Positions 52,696 through 61,355 of a stretch of DNA of 64,000 nt are shown here, piece after piece. The notes beneath the pieces are model-generated. The model was not told the DNA's origin and made no database searches. It worked only from the letters and a program-made list of their open reading frames with translations. A program made the translations under genes and the position numbers. The stretch is from Bacteriovoracaceae bacterium (GTDB lineage: Bacteria > Bdellovibrionota > Bacteriovoracia > Bacteriovoracales > Bacteriovoracaceae), in assembly GCA_016784965.1 (NCBI GenBank), contig JADHTQ010000015.1, forward strand, positions 1 to 64,000, in the 5' to 3' direction. Position 1 is the first letter of the stretch, and every line of letters begins with the position of its first letter.

Positions 52696-53645
52696 TTTAT
52701 ATCCATTTGATTTAGGACCAATGTCTTATTCTCTTTTTCTGCAAGATACTTTGAACTCAAAAACCCTCTAGGCACATCACACACTACATTCCAGTCTGCA
52801 AACTCGTTTGTATTGTCTAATTCACTACAAGCTAGTAGTTTTGAGCTTGAAGAGATACTTTTGGAAAAGGCATTATAAAATGAATCAATAAATCCTGTCC
52901 AATTAAAACAATTAAACCAAGGTGATGTTTTGGAATAACTTTTACAACTAAATTGAAAATCTAATTGTGCCTGACAATAACTTTCAATAGTCCCTATATC
53001 TCGGTGGTAAATATCATTGTGAAAAGTATAAATCTTACCCAGCAAATTAGGGAGGACGTCAATGCTCAAATCAATTTCTTCTTTATTTAAATCCTGTAAC
53101 AATGAAATTATCTCATTTTCAAAAATATAGACTGCACCATTTGCCAAATCGCCAGGCGGATTTTTAATTTTTTCATAAAACTTTCTAACGATACCTCGAT
53201 CATCTAATTTTAAGATCCCACAACTTTGGGGAATTGTTGTTTTATAACTTAGCATTGTCATTAAACAATTAGAAGGCCGCTTCTTATGTGTTGTTTGGAA
53301 ATCAGAAAGTGAAAAATGACTTAAGTTATCAGCATGGATAACCAAGATAGAATCTTCTTTAAAAAAATTCTTATTAACAAGAATGGTCCCACCCGTTCCT
53401 AATAGCTTTTCTTCATACGAAATTTCTATATTTAGACCATGGTTAAGATCATTAAGGTAAGAAGTTACTTGATCAGCTAAATAGTGAGTATTCACTAAAA
53501 TATCTTTAATACCGGCATCTTTGAGTAAATCAATCCAGTAGGCCAAAAGAGGAATTCCATTTACAGGCATTAAGCACTTAGGTAGTACCTCTGTGAGAGG
53601 ACGAAGCCTTTTTCCTTCTCCTGCGGTAAGTAGTAATGCTTTCAT
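52692..53645 (-). CDS. Sugar-1-phosphate nucleotidyltransferase
   Basis: The 317-residue protein opens with LLTAGEGKRLRPLTEVLPKC, the glucose- or mannose-1-phosphate nucleotidyltransferase signature (G-x-G-x-R and the Lys), then VIHADNLSHF (metal Asp), GTGGTILVN and ANGAVYIFE. There is no C-terminal acyltransferase-type repeat. It resembles the heptose guanylyl- and cytidylyltransferases (HddC/RfbF type). With a kinase directly upstream it probably activates the same sugar. Confidence 0.87.
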   Translation of the reverse strand: MKALLLTAGEGKRLRPLTEVLPKCLMPVNGIPLLAYWIDLLKDAGIKDILVNTHYLADQVTSYLNDLNHGLNIEISYEEKLLGTGGTILVNKNFFKEDSILVIHADNLSHFSLSDFQTTHKKRPSNCLMTMLSYKTTIPQSCGILKLDDRGIVRKFYEKIKNPPGDLANGAVYIFENEIISLLQDLNKEEIDLSIDVLPNLLGKIYTFHNDIYHRDIGTIESYCQAQLDFQFSCKSYSKTSPWFNCFNWTGFIDSFYNAFSKSISSSSKLLACSELDNTNEFADWNVVCDVPRGFLSSKYLAEKENKTLVLNQMDIK

Positions 53646-53660
53646 TTTATCCCAATTAGG

Positions 53661-55145
53661 TTAAATTTCTAATAATAAATCTTCAGTCTTGAGTCGAAGG
53701 TTTCCTATTCGTCCAACCTGACAGGCAGCTGCGATTGACCCCAAATAGGCCCCTTGCCAAATATTTGCACCTGCAACTAGAGCAAGTGATGATGTTACTA
53801 AAAGACAATCACCTGCTCCGGCAGTATCTTTTGGAGCGGTGTTTAGAGCGGGGATTCGGTCAGTCACGTATTTATCGGGATTATCCTCATCATGGGCATG
53901 AACCAGTAATCCTTCGCTTCCTAGGGTGATTAAAACATTTTCAACTTGAGATTTCTTTTTAAGAGAATTTGCTAAAGTTATCAATCCGCTTTGAAAATCT
54001 CCCACTCCAATTCTTGCCTCTCTTTCTGTAGGTGTAAGAAGGTTTACTTGTGAGTATTTTGAAACATCTCCAATTTGAGAGGATGATTGACAATCTGCAA
54101 CTATATATTTGCCCTGCTTGAGAGCATATTCTGTAATGAGATTTCTTAAACGGCCAGGAATGCAACCATAGTTAAAATCTGAAAAGATAATTAGATCACT
54201 TTGCTCAATACATGGGGCCAATCTATCAAACATTTCTTCAATTAGTTCTTCAGAAATAGCATGTTGTCTTAAATGGCTGACTCTTAAAAGAGTTTTTTCT
54301 TTTGTCCGAAAGCGTTGTTTGAAAGTTGTTGGGCGACTGTCATCCACTAATAGATATGCGTTAACCCCATATTCGTGGAGTGTTTGTTTGACAAATTTTG
54401 CTGTTTCATCCATACCGACGATTGAAAAAAAGTCTACATGAGCTCCAAGCCCACGTGCATGGGAAGCTACAATAGCGGCACCACCAATAAACTTTTTATC
54501 CAACATAGGTGATACAACAATGGTTGGATCCTCTTGAGACAGACCTAAAACGTCACAGGTGATATATTCATCAACAATTGTATCTCCAATCACAACAACC
54601 TTTTTATTTTTCATATCTTCAACAATTCTTCTTAGGTCCCCAGGTAGAATATGTCTTCTTGTCAAATAAGGTTCTGGTCGGCTTATGGTAGAGGGATTTA
54701 GGTGCTCGTATTCCTGCAGCAATAAATCTATTGATGAGTACTTGATGCCACCAGAGCTGAATATAAGCTTGCCACCATATTCATCTACAATTTTTTGCTC
54801 AGAGTTTTCCTGATACTGATGTTCCTTACCTTTAACAATTATATTTGGACGTATTTTTTTTATATAATGATCAACACTATCTTCAAGTCCAAAGGCAAAT
54901 TCAATAAATGATAGATTGGCAATTGCTTTTAATCTTACCTCTTGCTCAAACAAGACTCCATCAGTTTGGTCAGAGGTAACACCCACAACTAAAATATCGC
55001 CACATTCTTTTGCAAAGGTTAAAAGCCTCATATGCCCAGGATGCAACACGTTGAAGTTTCCGGATACGAAAACCACTTTCGTTTCAGGTGTTTTTAAAGT
55101 TTCAATCTTTCTAATTGTATCTTCAATTTTGGTAGTAGTTTTCAT
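53661..55145 (-). CDS. HldE-like bifunctional enzyme with reversed domain order
   Basis: The 494-residue protein has an N-terminal nucleotidyltransferase domain (SGNFNVLHPGHMRLL, HxGH at 35-38, about residues 1-140) followed by a PfkB/ribokinase domain (GDTIVDEYI, FIGGAAIVASHA, DTAGAGD with the catalytic Asp near residue 438). HldE, which phosphorylates heptose-7-phosphate and then adenylylates it, has the kinase first. Here the order is swapped. It probably makes a nucleotide-activated heptose or related sugar. It is co-directional with GT2, nucleotidyltransferase and SDR genes. Confidence 0.85.
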   Translation of the reverse strand: MKTTTKIEDTIRKIETLKTPETKVVFVSGNFNVLHPGHMRLLTFAKECGDILVVGVTSDQTDGVLFEQEVRLKAIANLSFIEFAFGLEDSVDHYIKKIRPNIIVKGKEHQYQENSEQKIVDEYGGKLIFSSGGIKYSSIDLLLQEYEHLNPSTISRPEPYLTRRHILPGDLRRIVEDMKNKKVVVIGDTIVDEYITCDVLGLSQEDPTIVVSPMLDKKFIGGAAIVASHARGLGAHVDFFSIVGMDETAKFVKQTLHEYGVNAYLLVDDSRPTTFKQRFRTKEKTLLRVSHLRQHAISEELIEEMFDRLAPCIEQSDLIIFSDFNYGCIPGRLRNLITEYALKQGKYIVADCQSSSQIGDVSKYSQVNLLTPTEREARIGVGDFQSGLITLANSLKKKSQVENVLITLGSEGLLVHAHDEDNPDKYVTDRIPALNTAPKDTAGAGDCLLVTSSLALVAGANIWQGAYLGSIAAACQVGRIGNLRLKTEDLLLEI

Positions 55146-55155
55146 ATCAAGTTTG

Positions 55156-55911
55156 TCAATTTACTTTGTTACTGTAGTAAAGGTAAAAACGAATTCGCCT
55201 TAGAAGGATTTGTACGACGCTATGGCCAACAGCAAGCATGTTGGCAACGGTTAGCGCATTTGAAATTCCTGCTTGGCGATCATTATTGCTAATAATAACT
55301 TCTTTATAAGTTGCCCCTTCTTGTATCAATCGCACAATAATTTCTGCTTGATAGCCAAAACCATCAGTATCTGCGTGCCATCTCATTACATTAAATCGTC
55401 GATGAAGGACAGGTCCATTAAAGTAGTGAATCTTATTGCTGCTTATGAAATTAATAATAGCAGTAAAAAAAAGTGATAGATTTCTTCGTCCCCATTTTCT
55501 ATTATCAGTTGATTGAAAAACGGGGATAATCATATCTGCATTTCCCTTCTGTGAAATAATTTTAAGTATTGACTCTTTTGGTTCTGCATTATCACCATTG
55601 ACTAACATATAGTATGTGCCTTCTGCAACATATGATCCGTCCACATAGTTTCTTGCGAGCCCTCTTCTTTTTTTGTTATTAACTATTTTGATATTGGCAT
55701 TGGGGTAAGAACTTTTTATAGATTCAACTTCGCTCATGCTGCCATCAGTTGAATAATCGTCGAAAACCAAAATTTCACAAGTGATTTGAGTTTCCTTTGA
55801 AACTTCAATTAGATTGATGAGTGTTTTACCAATATTTCCTTCTTCGTTTAGGCAGGGCACAAAAAAAGTAACATCCACACTACTTGAAAGCTTGCGGTTT
55901 ATATAATCCAT
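55156..55911 (-). CDS. Family 2 glycosyltransferase
   Basis: The 251-residue protein has TFFVPCLNEEGNI, VFDDYSTDGSM, MLVNGDNAEPK (the Asp-x-Asp-like part, here Gly-Asp-Asn) and a single hydrophobic segment near the C terminus. It is the first gene of a leftward operon that runs to 47927. Donor and acceptor are unknown. Confidence 0.85.
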   Translation of the reverse strand: MDYINRKLSSSVDVTFFVPCLNEEGNIGKTLINLIEVSKETQITCEILVFDDYSTDGSMSEVESIKSSYPNANIKIVNNKKRRGLARNYVDGSYVAEGTYYMLVNGDNAEPKESILKIISQKGNADMIIPVFQSTDNRKWGRRNLSLFFTAIINFISSNKIHYFNGPVLHRRFNVMRWHADTDGFGYQAEIIVRLIQEGATYKEVIISNNDRQAGISNALTVANMLAVGHSVVQILLRRIRFYLYYSNKVN

Positions 55912-55942
55912 AATCTGGCATTTATACTAAAATGAAACACTG

Positions 55943-55971
55943 TTGACAACTCTATTTACCTCAATCATACT
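55943..55971 (+). promoter_or_regulatory. Sigma-70-type promoter for the membrane-protein pair
   Basis: TTGACA at 55943-55948, a 17-base spacer, and CATACT at 55966-55971. The first ATG of the rightward pair is at 56045. Confidence 0.6.
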
Positions 55972-56044
55972 TGTTGCTGCGCCACGTGAAGCCAAATAAT
56001 AACAGTTTATTGGTATTTTATCTTCTTAGGGGGTTACTTCGTTT

Positions 56045-56548
56045 ATGTTTTACACTATATATTTAACATTATGTTGTTCTTTGCTCATTCCTGTTACTCA
56101 TGTCATTTTACTTAATTTAAGTAAAAAAGAGGAACTTGCAGTTCGATTAATGTTTATTAGTTTCCTCATAGTATTTGTATTCTACTTAGTTTTATTTCAG
56201 CTATGTTTGATATTTAACTTGCAGCATTTTTTAGCAGGCAGTGCTTTATTTTGCTTTATGTGCCTTGGGTATATGGAGGCATTTTCAATGCTTTGTAGAG
56301 GATTTTCCTTACAAATTATGGTTAATATATATAAGGAAAATGGTTTAACATTAGGGCAAATTATGTCAAGTTATGCCAGTAACAAAGGTGCAAGATGGCT
56401 ACTTGATAAAAGGCTTAGTAGTTTGATAGATGCAGGTTTTATCTCTAGAAAAGGTGATGAAATTTTTATACAAGGAACTTTTGCCAAAATAATTGCTAAA
56501 ACAGGAATTTACTTTAAAAGAGTAATGAACTTGGGTTTGGGAGGTTAA
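56045..56548 (+). CDS. Small membrane protein with C-terminal winged-helix-like part (1)
   Basis: The 167-residue protein has three membrane helices in the first 95 residues and a soluble end with the pattern LGQIMSSYASNKGARWLLDKR, LSSLIDAGFISRKGDEIF, which looks like a winged helix-turn-helix (helix, helix, recognition helix, wing). The next gene has the same plan. Membrane-anchored winged-helix proteins of this size sometimes accompany glycan clusters; regulation or sensing of glycan assembly is a possibility. I recognise no named family. Confidence 0.72.
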   Translation: MFYTIYLTLCCSLLIPVTHVILLNLSKKEELAVRLMFISFLIVFVFYLVLFQLCLIFNLQHFLAGSALFCFMCLGYMEAFSMLCRGFSLQIMVNIYKENGLTLGQIMSSYASNKGARWLLDKRLSSLIDAGFISRKGDEIFIQGTFAKIIAKTGIYFKRVMNLGLGG

Positions 56549-56550
56549 TA

Positions 56551-57042
56551 ATGTTGACTTATATGTTTCCCATAATCTCTTTTTCTCTCTTTATGATCAT
56601 GCACTTGGCCGTGTGGCAGTTTAATCATTTAAAATTCAAAGGTGTTTTTCTTATAACATTTTTAAGTCTGCTATCATGGGGGATTTTTGAGTTATCGATA
56701 CTTGCTTATCAGTCCATAAATATGGACACAACTCTTTATACACTTTGCATTCATTTTTTTCTTACTATGCTCTATCTCCACTTCTACGTCGGCGTAGATC
56801 GTTCAGTATCCATACGTATTTTAGGAGAATTATTAAAATCACCGTCACAAGGTTTATGTGCTGAAAAGTTAGATGAAATTTATCCTTTGGAGTATATGTT
56901 CAAACACCGTATAGGACTCCTTGAAAAAATGGGGTGGCTGCAATGCCAAAATGGTGTATATACGTGCCAACCGAAGGCCTATAAGTTGGCCAAAATTACT
57001 GTATTACTTACTAAGATTTATGGATTAAAAATAACTGGCTAA
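56551..57042 (+). CDS. Small membrane protein with C-terminal winged-helix-like part (2)
   Basis: The 163-residue protein begins three bases after the stop of its neighbour and repeats its plan: three membrane helices, then RILGELLKSPSQGLCAEKLD, RIGLLEKMGWLQCQNGVYTCQP, a winged-helix-like layout. The two proteins are distant relatives and probably work as a heterodimer. It converges with the aminotransferase gene across 16 bases. Confidence 0.72.
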   Translation: MLTYMFPIISFSLFMIMHLAVWQFNHLKFKGVFLITFLSLLSWGIFELSILAYQSINMDTTLYTLCIHFFLTMLYLHFYVGVDRSVSIRILGELLKSPSQGLCAEKLDEIYPLEYMFKHRIGLLEKMGWLQCQNGVYTCQPKAYKLAKITVLLTKIYGLKITG

Positions 57043-57058
57043 AACTTTAGAAGATTGA

Positions 57059-58162
57059 TCAACAAAAGAAATCTTTGATTGAATCAATCACCAAGCTAAC
57101 TTGTGAGTTATCTAGTTCTGGGTAGATCGGTAGGCTTAAGATTTCTTGGGCCTGTTGTTCAGAAAGAGGAAAATCTCCTGCTTGGTAACCAAGGTCGCAA
57201 GAGGCCTGTTGTAAATGAAGAGGATTGGGGTAGTGAACTTTTGTCTCAATGCCTTTGTCTTGTAAATAGTGTCGCAGTTTTTCTCTTTGTTGTACTCTAA
57301 TAATATAATTGTGATAAACTCCTTTTCGATTTATAAATTTAAGTGGTAATTGGACAATGCCATCTAGTCCTTTGTCGTACAAGGATGCAATAGAGACAAA
57401 ACGATCTGTTATATCACTAAGATACTCTATTTTAATATTTCCAATGGCAGCTTGGATATTATCCAACCTGGAATTAATGCCAAAAAATACACTTTCATCT
57501 CGGTTAATCAGCCCGTGATTGCGATAAAGACGCATTTTCTCATATAACTGTGTATCATTAGTAGTTATCATTCCCCCATCGCCATGAAGATGGAGGTTTT
57601 TTAAAGGGTGTAAGCTAAAAGTTCCTATTGTTCCTATAGATCCAACTGGTTTTTCTTCATAAGTCGCACTAATTGCTTGTGCACAATCTTCAACAACTGA
57701 TAATTTGTGTTTTTTAGCAATCTCCATGATAGGGGCCATATCGGCCGGCATACCGGTTAAGTGGATTGGGATAATGGCCTTAGTCCTGTTATTTATTGAA
57801 GCTTCTAATAAATTTGGATTTAAGTTGTAATCTTCTCCAACATCTACAAATACAGGTTTTGCACCTACCATAACAATGGCACCAACTGTTCCAATAAAGG
57901 TATTAGGTGTGGTGATAACTTCGTGACCAGGACCTACACCGCAAGTTTTTAGTGCTATTGCTATCGCATCGGTGCCGTTTGCAACACCCAAAGCATGTTT
58001 GGTTTGGCATACTTTTGCAAACCTTTTTTCAAATTCTAAGACCTCTTGGCCCAAAACATATTGTCCACCAGTAGAAAGTCTGACAAATGCATCAACAATT
58101 TCATTTTGAAAACGTTCGAATTGAATACCTAAGTTGACAAAAGGAACTTTTAATTTGCTCAT
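57059..58162 (-). CDS. DegT/DnrJ/EryC1-family sugar aminotransferase
   Basis: The 367-residue protein has GVANGTDAIAIAL, EDCAQAISATY and the PLP lysine in SLHPLKNLHLHGDGG, near residue 186. It transfers an amino group from glutamate to a keto sugar nucleotide (3- or 4-amino sugars such as Qui3N or Qui4N). Its start overlaps the end of a second aminotransferase gene by four bases. Confidence 0.9.
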   Translation of the reverse strand: MSKLKVPFVNLGIQFERFQNEIVDAFVRLSTGGQYVLGQEVLEFEKRFAKVCQTKHALGVANGTDAIAIALKTCGVGPGHEVITTPNTFIGTVGAIVMVGAKPVFVDVGEDYNLNPNLLEASINNRTKAIIPIHLTGMPADMAPIMEIAKKHKLSVVEDCAQAISATYEEKPVGSIGTIGTFSLHPLKNLHLHGDGGMITTNDTQLYEKMRLYRNHGLINRDESVFFGINSRLDNIQAAIGNIKIEYLSDITDRFVSIASLYDKGLDGIVQLPLKFINRKGVYHNYIIRVQQREKLRHYLQDKGIETKVHYPNPLHLQQASCDLGYQAGDFPLSEQQAQEILSLPIYPELDNSQVSLVIDSIKDFFC

Positions 58163-59304
58163 TTATAAAACTCTCTTATTTTTCCACATATAGTGTCTAT
58201 TTGATTCTTTGTTATAAACTCGTGAACCGGAAAGGAGATTACGGAATCACAAATACTCTCTGCTACAGGGAAGTCACCTTTTTTATAATTATACTTCTTT
58301 GCTGCAGGCTGAAGATGCATTGGGATAGGGTAATGCACCTTGGCATCGATTGTATGTTTTAATAAATACTGTTGAAGCTGATCTCTTTTTTGGGCACGTA
58401 CACAGTAGATGTGATAGACTGATTTTTTTAGAGGATCTCGACTAGGCACTGTAATTTCTTCAATTTCTCGTAGCTGTTTATCAAAGTAATGAGCATTTTC
58501 AATGCGCTTATTTGTAATGTGATCAATCTTATCCATGAGGTGGTTGGCAACTATTGCTTGTAATGTATCTAAACGACAATTATAACCAAAAATCTCACAC
58601 TCATTTCTATTTATTAAACCGTGATTTCTAAGCAAACTTAATTTCTTATATATTTTTTCGTCATTTGTGGTAACGACTCCTCCATCACCCCAGACATTGA
58701 GGTTTTTAAGTGGATGCATACTAAAGCAGCCTGTCGTTCCAAAACTGCCAAGGCCTTTGCCTTTGTAAGTTGCCTTAATTCCATGACAAGCATCTTCGAT
58801 TACGTGTAGTTTGTGTTTGTTTGCAATGGCCATGATTTCATCCATATCACATGGATGCCCACTCCAGTGAACTGGCAAGATGGCCTTAGTTTTTGGTGTA
58901 ATAGCTCGTTCAATTTTACTAGGATCAATATTGTAATCTTCTTTGCAGTCAATAAATACAGGCCGTCCGCCTGCTGTTACAATAGAGCCAATTGTGGCAA
59001 AAAAAGTATATGGCGTAGTAATTACTTCATCACCTTCTTTCAGGTCGATGGCCTTCATACTTAGAAAAAGTGCACCAGTGCCACTACCCACGCCAAGAGC
59101 ATAACGAGAACCGGCGCAATCTTTAAATCTCTCCTCAAAAATGTCAACTTCTTGTCCCAGTGTATAATCACAGTTGTGAACAAGTTTTGCGATTTTATTT
59201 AGAATTTCAGGGTAATCGTCAAACTGTTCTTTCAAATAGTTGTGGTTAATTTGATGTGTGTTTGTTTCTTTGTATTGGTCAGGTAGGTAGTTATAGGTTT
59301 CCAT
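58159..59304 (-). CDS. Second DegT/DnrJ/EryC1-family sugar aminotransferase
   Basis: The 381-residue protein is a clear relative of its downstream neighbour, with GVGSGTGALFLSM, EDACHGIKATYKG and PLP lysine in SMHPLKNLNVWGDGG. It has a 25-residue N-terminal extension. Two tandem enzymes suggest either two amino groups on one sugar or two amino sugars. They follow the acyl carrier protein gene and are probably co-transcribed with it. Confidence 0.9.
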   Translation of the reverse strand: METYNYLPDQYKETNTHQINHNYLKEQFDDYPEILNKIAKLVHNCDYTLGQEVDIFEERFKDCAGSRYALGVGSGTGALFLSMKAIDLKEGDEVITTPYTFFATIGSIVTAGGRPVFIDCKEDYNIDPSKIERAITPKTKAILPVHWSGHPCDMDEIMAIANKHKLHVIEDACHGIKATYKGKGLGSFGTTGCFSMHPLKNLNVWGDGGVVTTNDEKIYKKLSLLRNHGLINRNECEIFGYNCRLDTLQAIVANHLMDKIDHITNKRIENAHYFDKQLREIEEITVPSRDPLKKSVYHIYCVRAQKRDQLQQYLLKHTIDAKVHYPIPMHLQPAAKKYNYKKGDFPVAESICDSVISFPVHEFITKNQIDTICGKIREFYK

Positions 59305-59336
59305 AATCTTCTTTTGACGTTAGGATGTTGATTTAT

Positions 59337-59564
59337 TTAGTTTAACTTTTCTTCGATAATTAACTTTATAAGTTTAAAATTTAACATATCAATGATTTCA
59401 TCAGTTTTAAAGCTTATACCGAAGTTCTGTTCAAGGGCCATAATTAAGTTGGTGTGAGACAGGGAATCCCAATGCTCTATTGAATCAATTGAACATTCGT
59501 CAGTAATGCTTTCTTTTGGAATGTTGAATGTTTCGGCCATAATGTTTTTTATTCTTGATTCCAT
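59337..59564 (-). CDS. Acyl carrier protein
   Basis: The 75-residue acidic protein has the four-helix ACP pattern with the phosphopantetheine serine in HWDSLSHTNLIMALEQNFGI (Ser near residue 34). It overlaps the end of the FkbH-like gene by 16 bases. It probably carries the acyl or glyceryl unit that FkbH and the MaoC-SDR protein handle, for transfer to an amino sugar. Confidence 0.88.
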   Translation of the reverse strand: MESRIKNIMAETFNIPKESITDECSIDSIEHWDSLSHTNLIMALEQNFGISFKTDEIIDMLNFKLIKLIIEEKLN

Positions 59565-61345
59565 GTAATATCTGCTCCAGTTGTATCTATTGTTTTAAAA
59601 TAATTTGGAATATTTAGTTGTTTATTAATTTTATCGTACGCAAAGATTGACGATTCTTCATCTTTAGAAATGATATCGAATCCATTTTGAGAGTAAAAAG
59701 TTTTAACTTGTGAATTTTTTGCTGTTTTGTGGTAACTAGCGAGAACCCTTTGACTGTTTCGCTGCATAGCTTTTAGAATACAGCTTTGCAGAAAAATATC
59801 TTCTACTCCTCTTCCAATAACTCTGCAGCTTAGCATCAGAGAATCGATAACGGTTTCATTATTTTTATGATTGAGGATTGCAACCCCAACAATGCCTGAA
59901 TCACCAAAATTGTCGTTTAATTTTAAGTAAAGGACGTCATGAGAATTGGAACTCATGAAGTTTTCAATATCTGAATCAGTATATCTTTTAGTTGTAAGAT
60001 TAAATTGATTTGTTCTCTGTGTTAGTTGGGCAATTCTTGGAGTGGAATATTTATCAGCAGTCAAAATGGTTACACACATTTCAAGACTTTTGAGGTAATC
60101 TTCAATGTTGGTAGTACTTTGCTTTAGCGTTTTTCTTTTGCTTTCTGCATGATACATTGTAGACCTTTTTTTATCTTCACTGGTGAGAGAAAGCGTATTA
60201 AAAAGATCCAAAGATTTTACATACGAGACATATCCTGAAGGATCTTCAGGCAGTGTCACAGCAGTTACTTCCGGTATTTGGTTGGCCACCAAGTTAGTTT
60301 CAAATTTATTATCATCAATAAAAACTATACTATCTAGACCAATATTGAGTTCGGATGCAATATCTTTAATATTGGAAGCTTTGTCGTTCCAATTTGTTTT
60401 TATTGAGACAAATTGTTCAGGCCTTAAAATCATTTCGGGATGTTGAGATAAGGCCTCTATGGCATCGTCGTAGTTGTTTTTGCTGCAAATTGCCAGCAAA
60501 ACTCCCTTCGAGTAGAGATCTAAGATCATATTTTGGAACTCTAAAAATGCTGAACCTGGATAAGATTTTCCCAACTTGATATTTTCAATTCCATCTTCAC
60601 CAATTATTCCCCCCCAGAGAGTATTGTCAAGATCGAGAACGATACATTTCTTTGATCTTCCGTTTAGGGCACTAATAAACTTAGAATATTCTTTTGCTAA
60701 CTCAAAATAAGCATCTTTAGAAAATGGTGCTTTGCCAATATGCCAGTATCGTTGATCTTTAAAATTATTTTCACCAAGCCTTGCCTTTATTAAGTCTAGG
60801 TCAATCAGATATGTTTTTTCAAATTCTTGAAGAATCGATATTAAATCCATGTTAACTTTTCTAAAAGAATTGATCTGATAGTTTATGCATTGATAATCAA
60901 GTATGCCAAGAGAAGGGTATGTAGGGGTTTCAAGACTGTGAATCAGAATTGGGGTATTGGAATTTCTTCTAATAGCAGAAATGGTATTTCTAAAATGCTC
61001 TTTTATGAATTCAAGTTTATCATTGACTTCATTTTTATCCAGCGAGATAAAATTTTGGTAAAGTTGATTTGATAGAATTTCCCCATTTATGGCAATAATT
61101 ATCAAATCAGGCGCAAGTTGATAAAGCTTGCTCTGTGAATCGAGTGCATTTTGCATAATATTGTCAAACTCACAGAAATAGAAGGATGGCCTAAGTTTTT
61201 GCTTAAGAGTATGGTATTCAACATAAGGTTTAATTGATTCAAGAGTTATGTTTCTAAGTATTGCAATCTTATAAGTGGGGAAATCATCTCGATTTGTATC
61301 ATTAATTTTTTTAAATATGGAGTTTAGCGGCAAATTCTCAAACAT
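59549..61345 (-). CDS. FkbH-like HAD-family protein with GNAT-like C-terminal domain
   Basis: The ATG at 61345 has AAGGAG upstream, while the longer frame to 61396 runs into the upstream gene. The 598-residue protein has an N-terminal helical domain, the HAD motif VLDLDNTLWGGIIGEDG near residue 235, ICSKNNYDDA, FIDDNKFETNLV, and a C-terminal GNAT-like domain (NDNFGDSGIVGVAIL, LSCRVIGRGVE). FkbH proteins load a glyceryl unit from 1,3-bisphosphoglycerate onto an ACP and remove its phosphate. With the ACP gene next door this is the likely reaction here. Confidence 0.85.
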   Translation of the reverse strand: MFENLPLNSIFKKINDTNRDDFPTYKIAILRNITLESIKPYVEYHTLKQKLRPSFYFCEFDNIMQNALDSQSKLYQLAPDLIIIAINGEILSNQLYQNFISLDKNEVNDKLEFIKEHFRNTISAIRRNSNTPILIHSLETPTYPSLGILDYQCINYQINSFRKVNMDLISILQEFEKTYLIDLDLIKARLGENNFKDQRYWHIGKAPFSKDAYFELAKEYSKFISALNGRSKKCIVLDLDNTLWGGIIGEDGIENIKLGKSYPGSAFLEFQNMILDLYSKGVLLAICSKNNYDDAIEALSQHPEMILRPEQFVSIKTNWNDKASNIKDIASELNIGLDSIVFIDDNKFETNLVANQIPEVTAVTLPEDPSGYVSYVKSLDLFNTLSLTSEDKKRSTMYHAESKRKTLKQSTTNIEDYLKSLEMCVTILTADKYSTPRIAQLTQRTNQFNLTTKRYTDSDIENFMSSNSHDVLYLKLNDNFGDSGIVGVAILNHKNNETVIDSLMLSCRVIGRGVEDIFLQSCILKAMQRNSQRVLASYHKTAKNSQVKTFYSQNGFDIISKDEESSIFAYDKINKQLNIPNYFKTIDTTGADITWNQE

Positions 61346-61355
61346 TGTTACTCCT

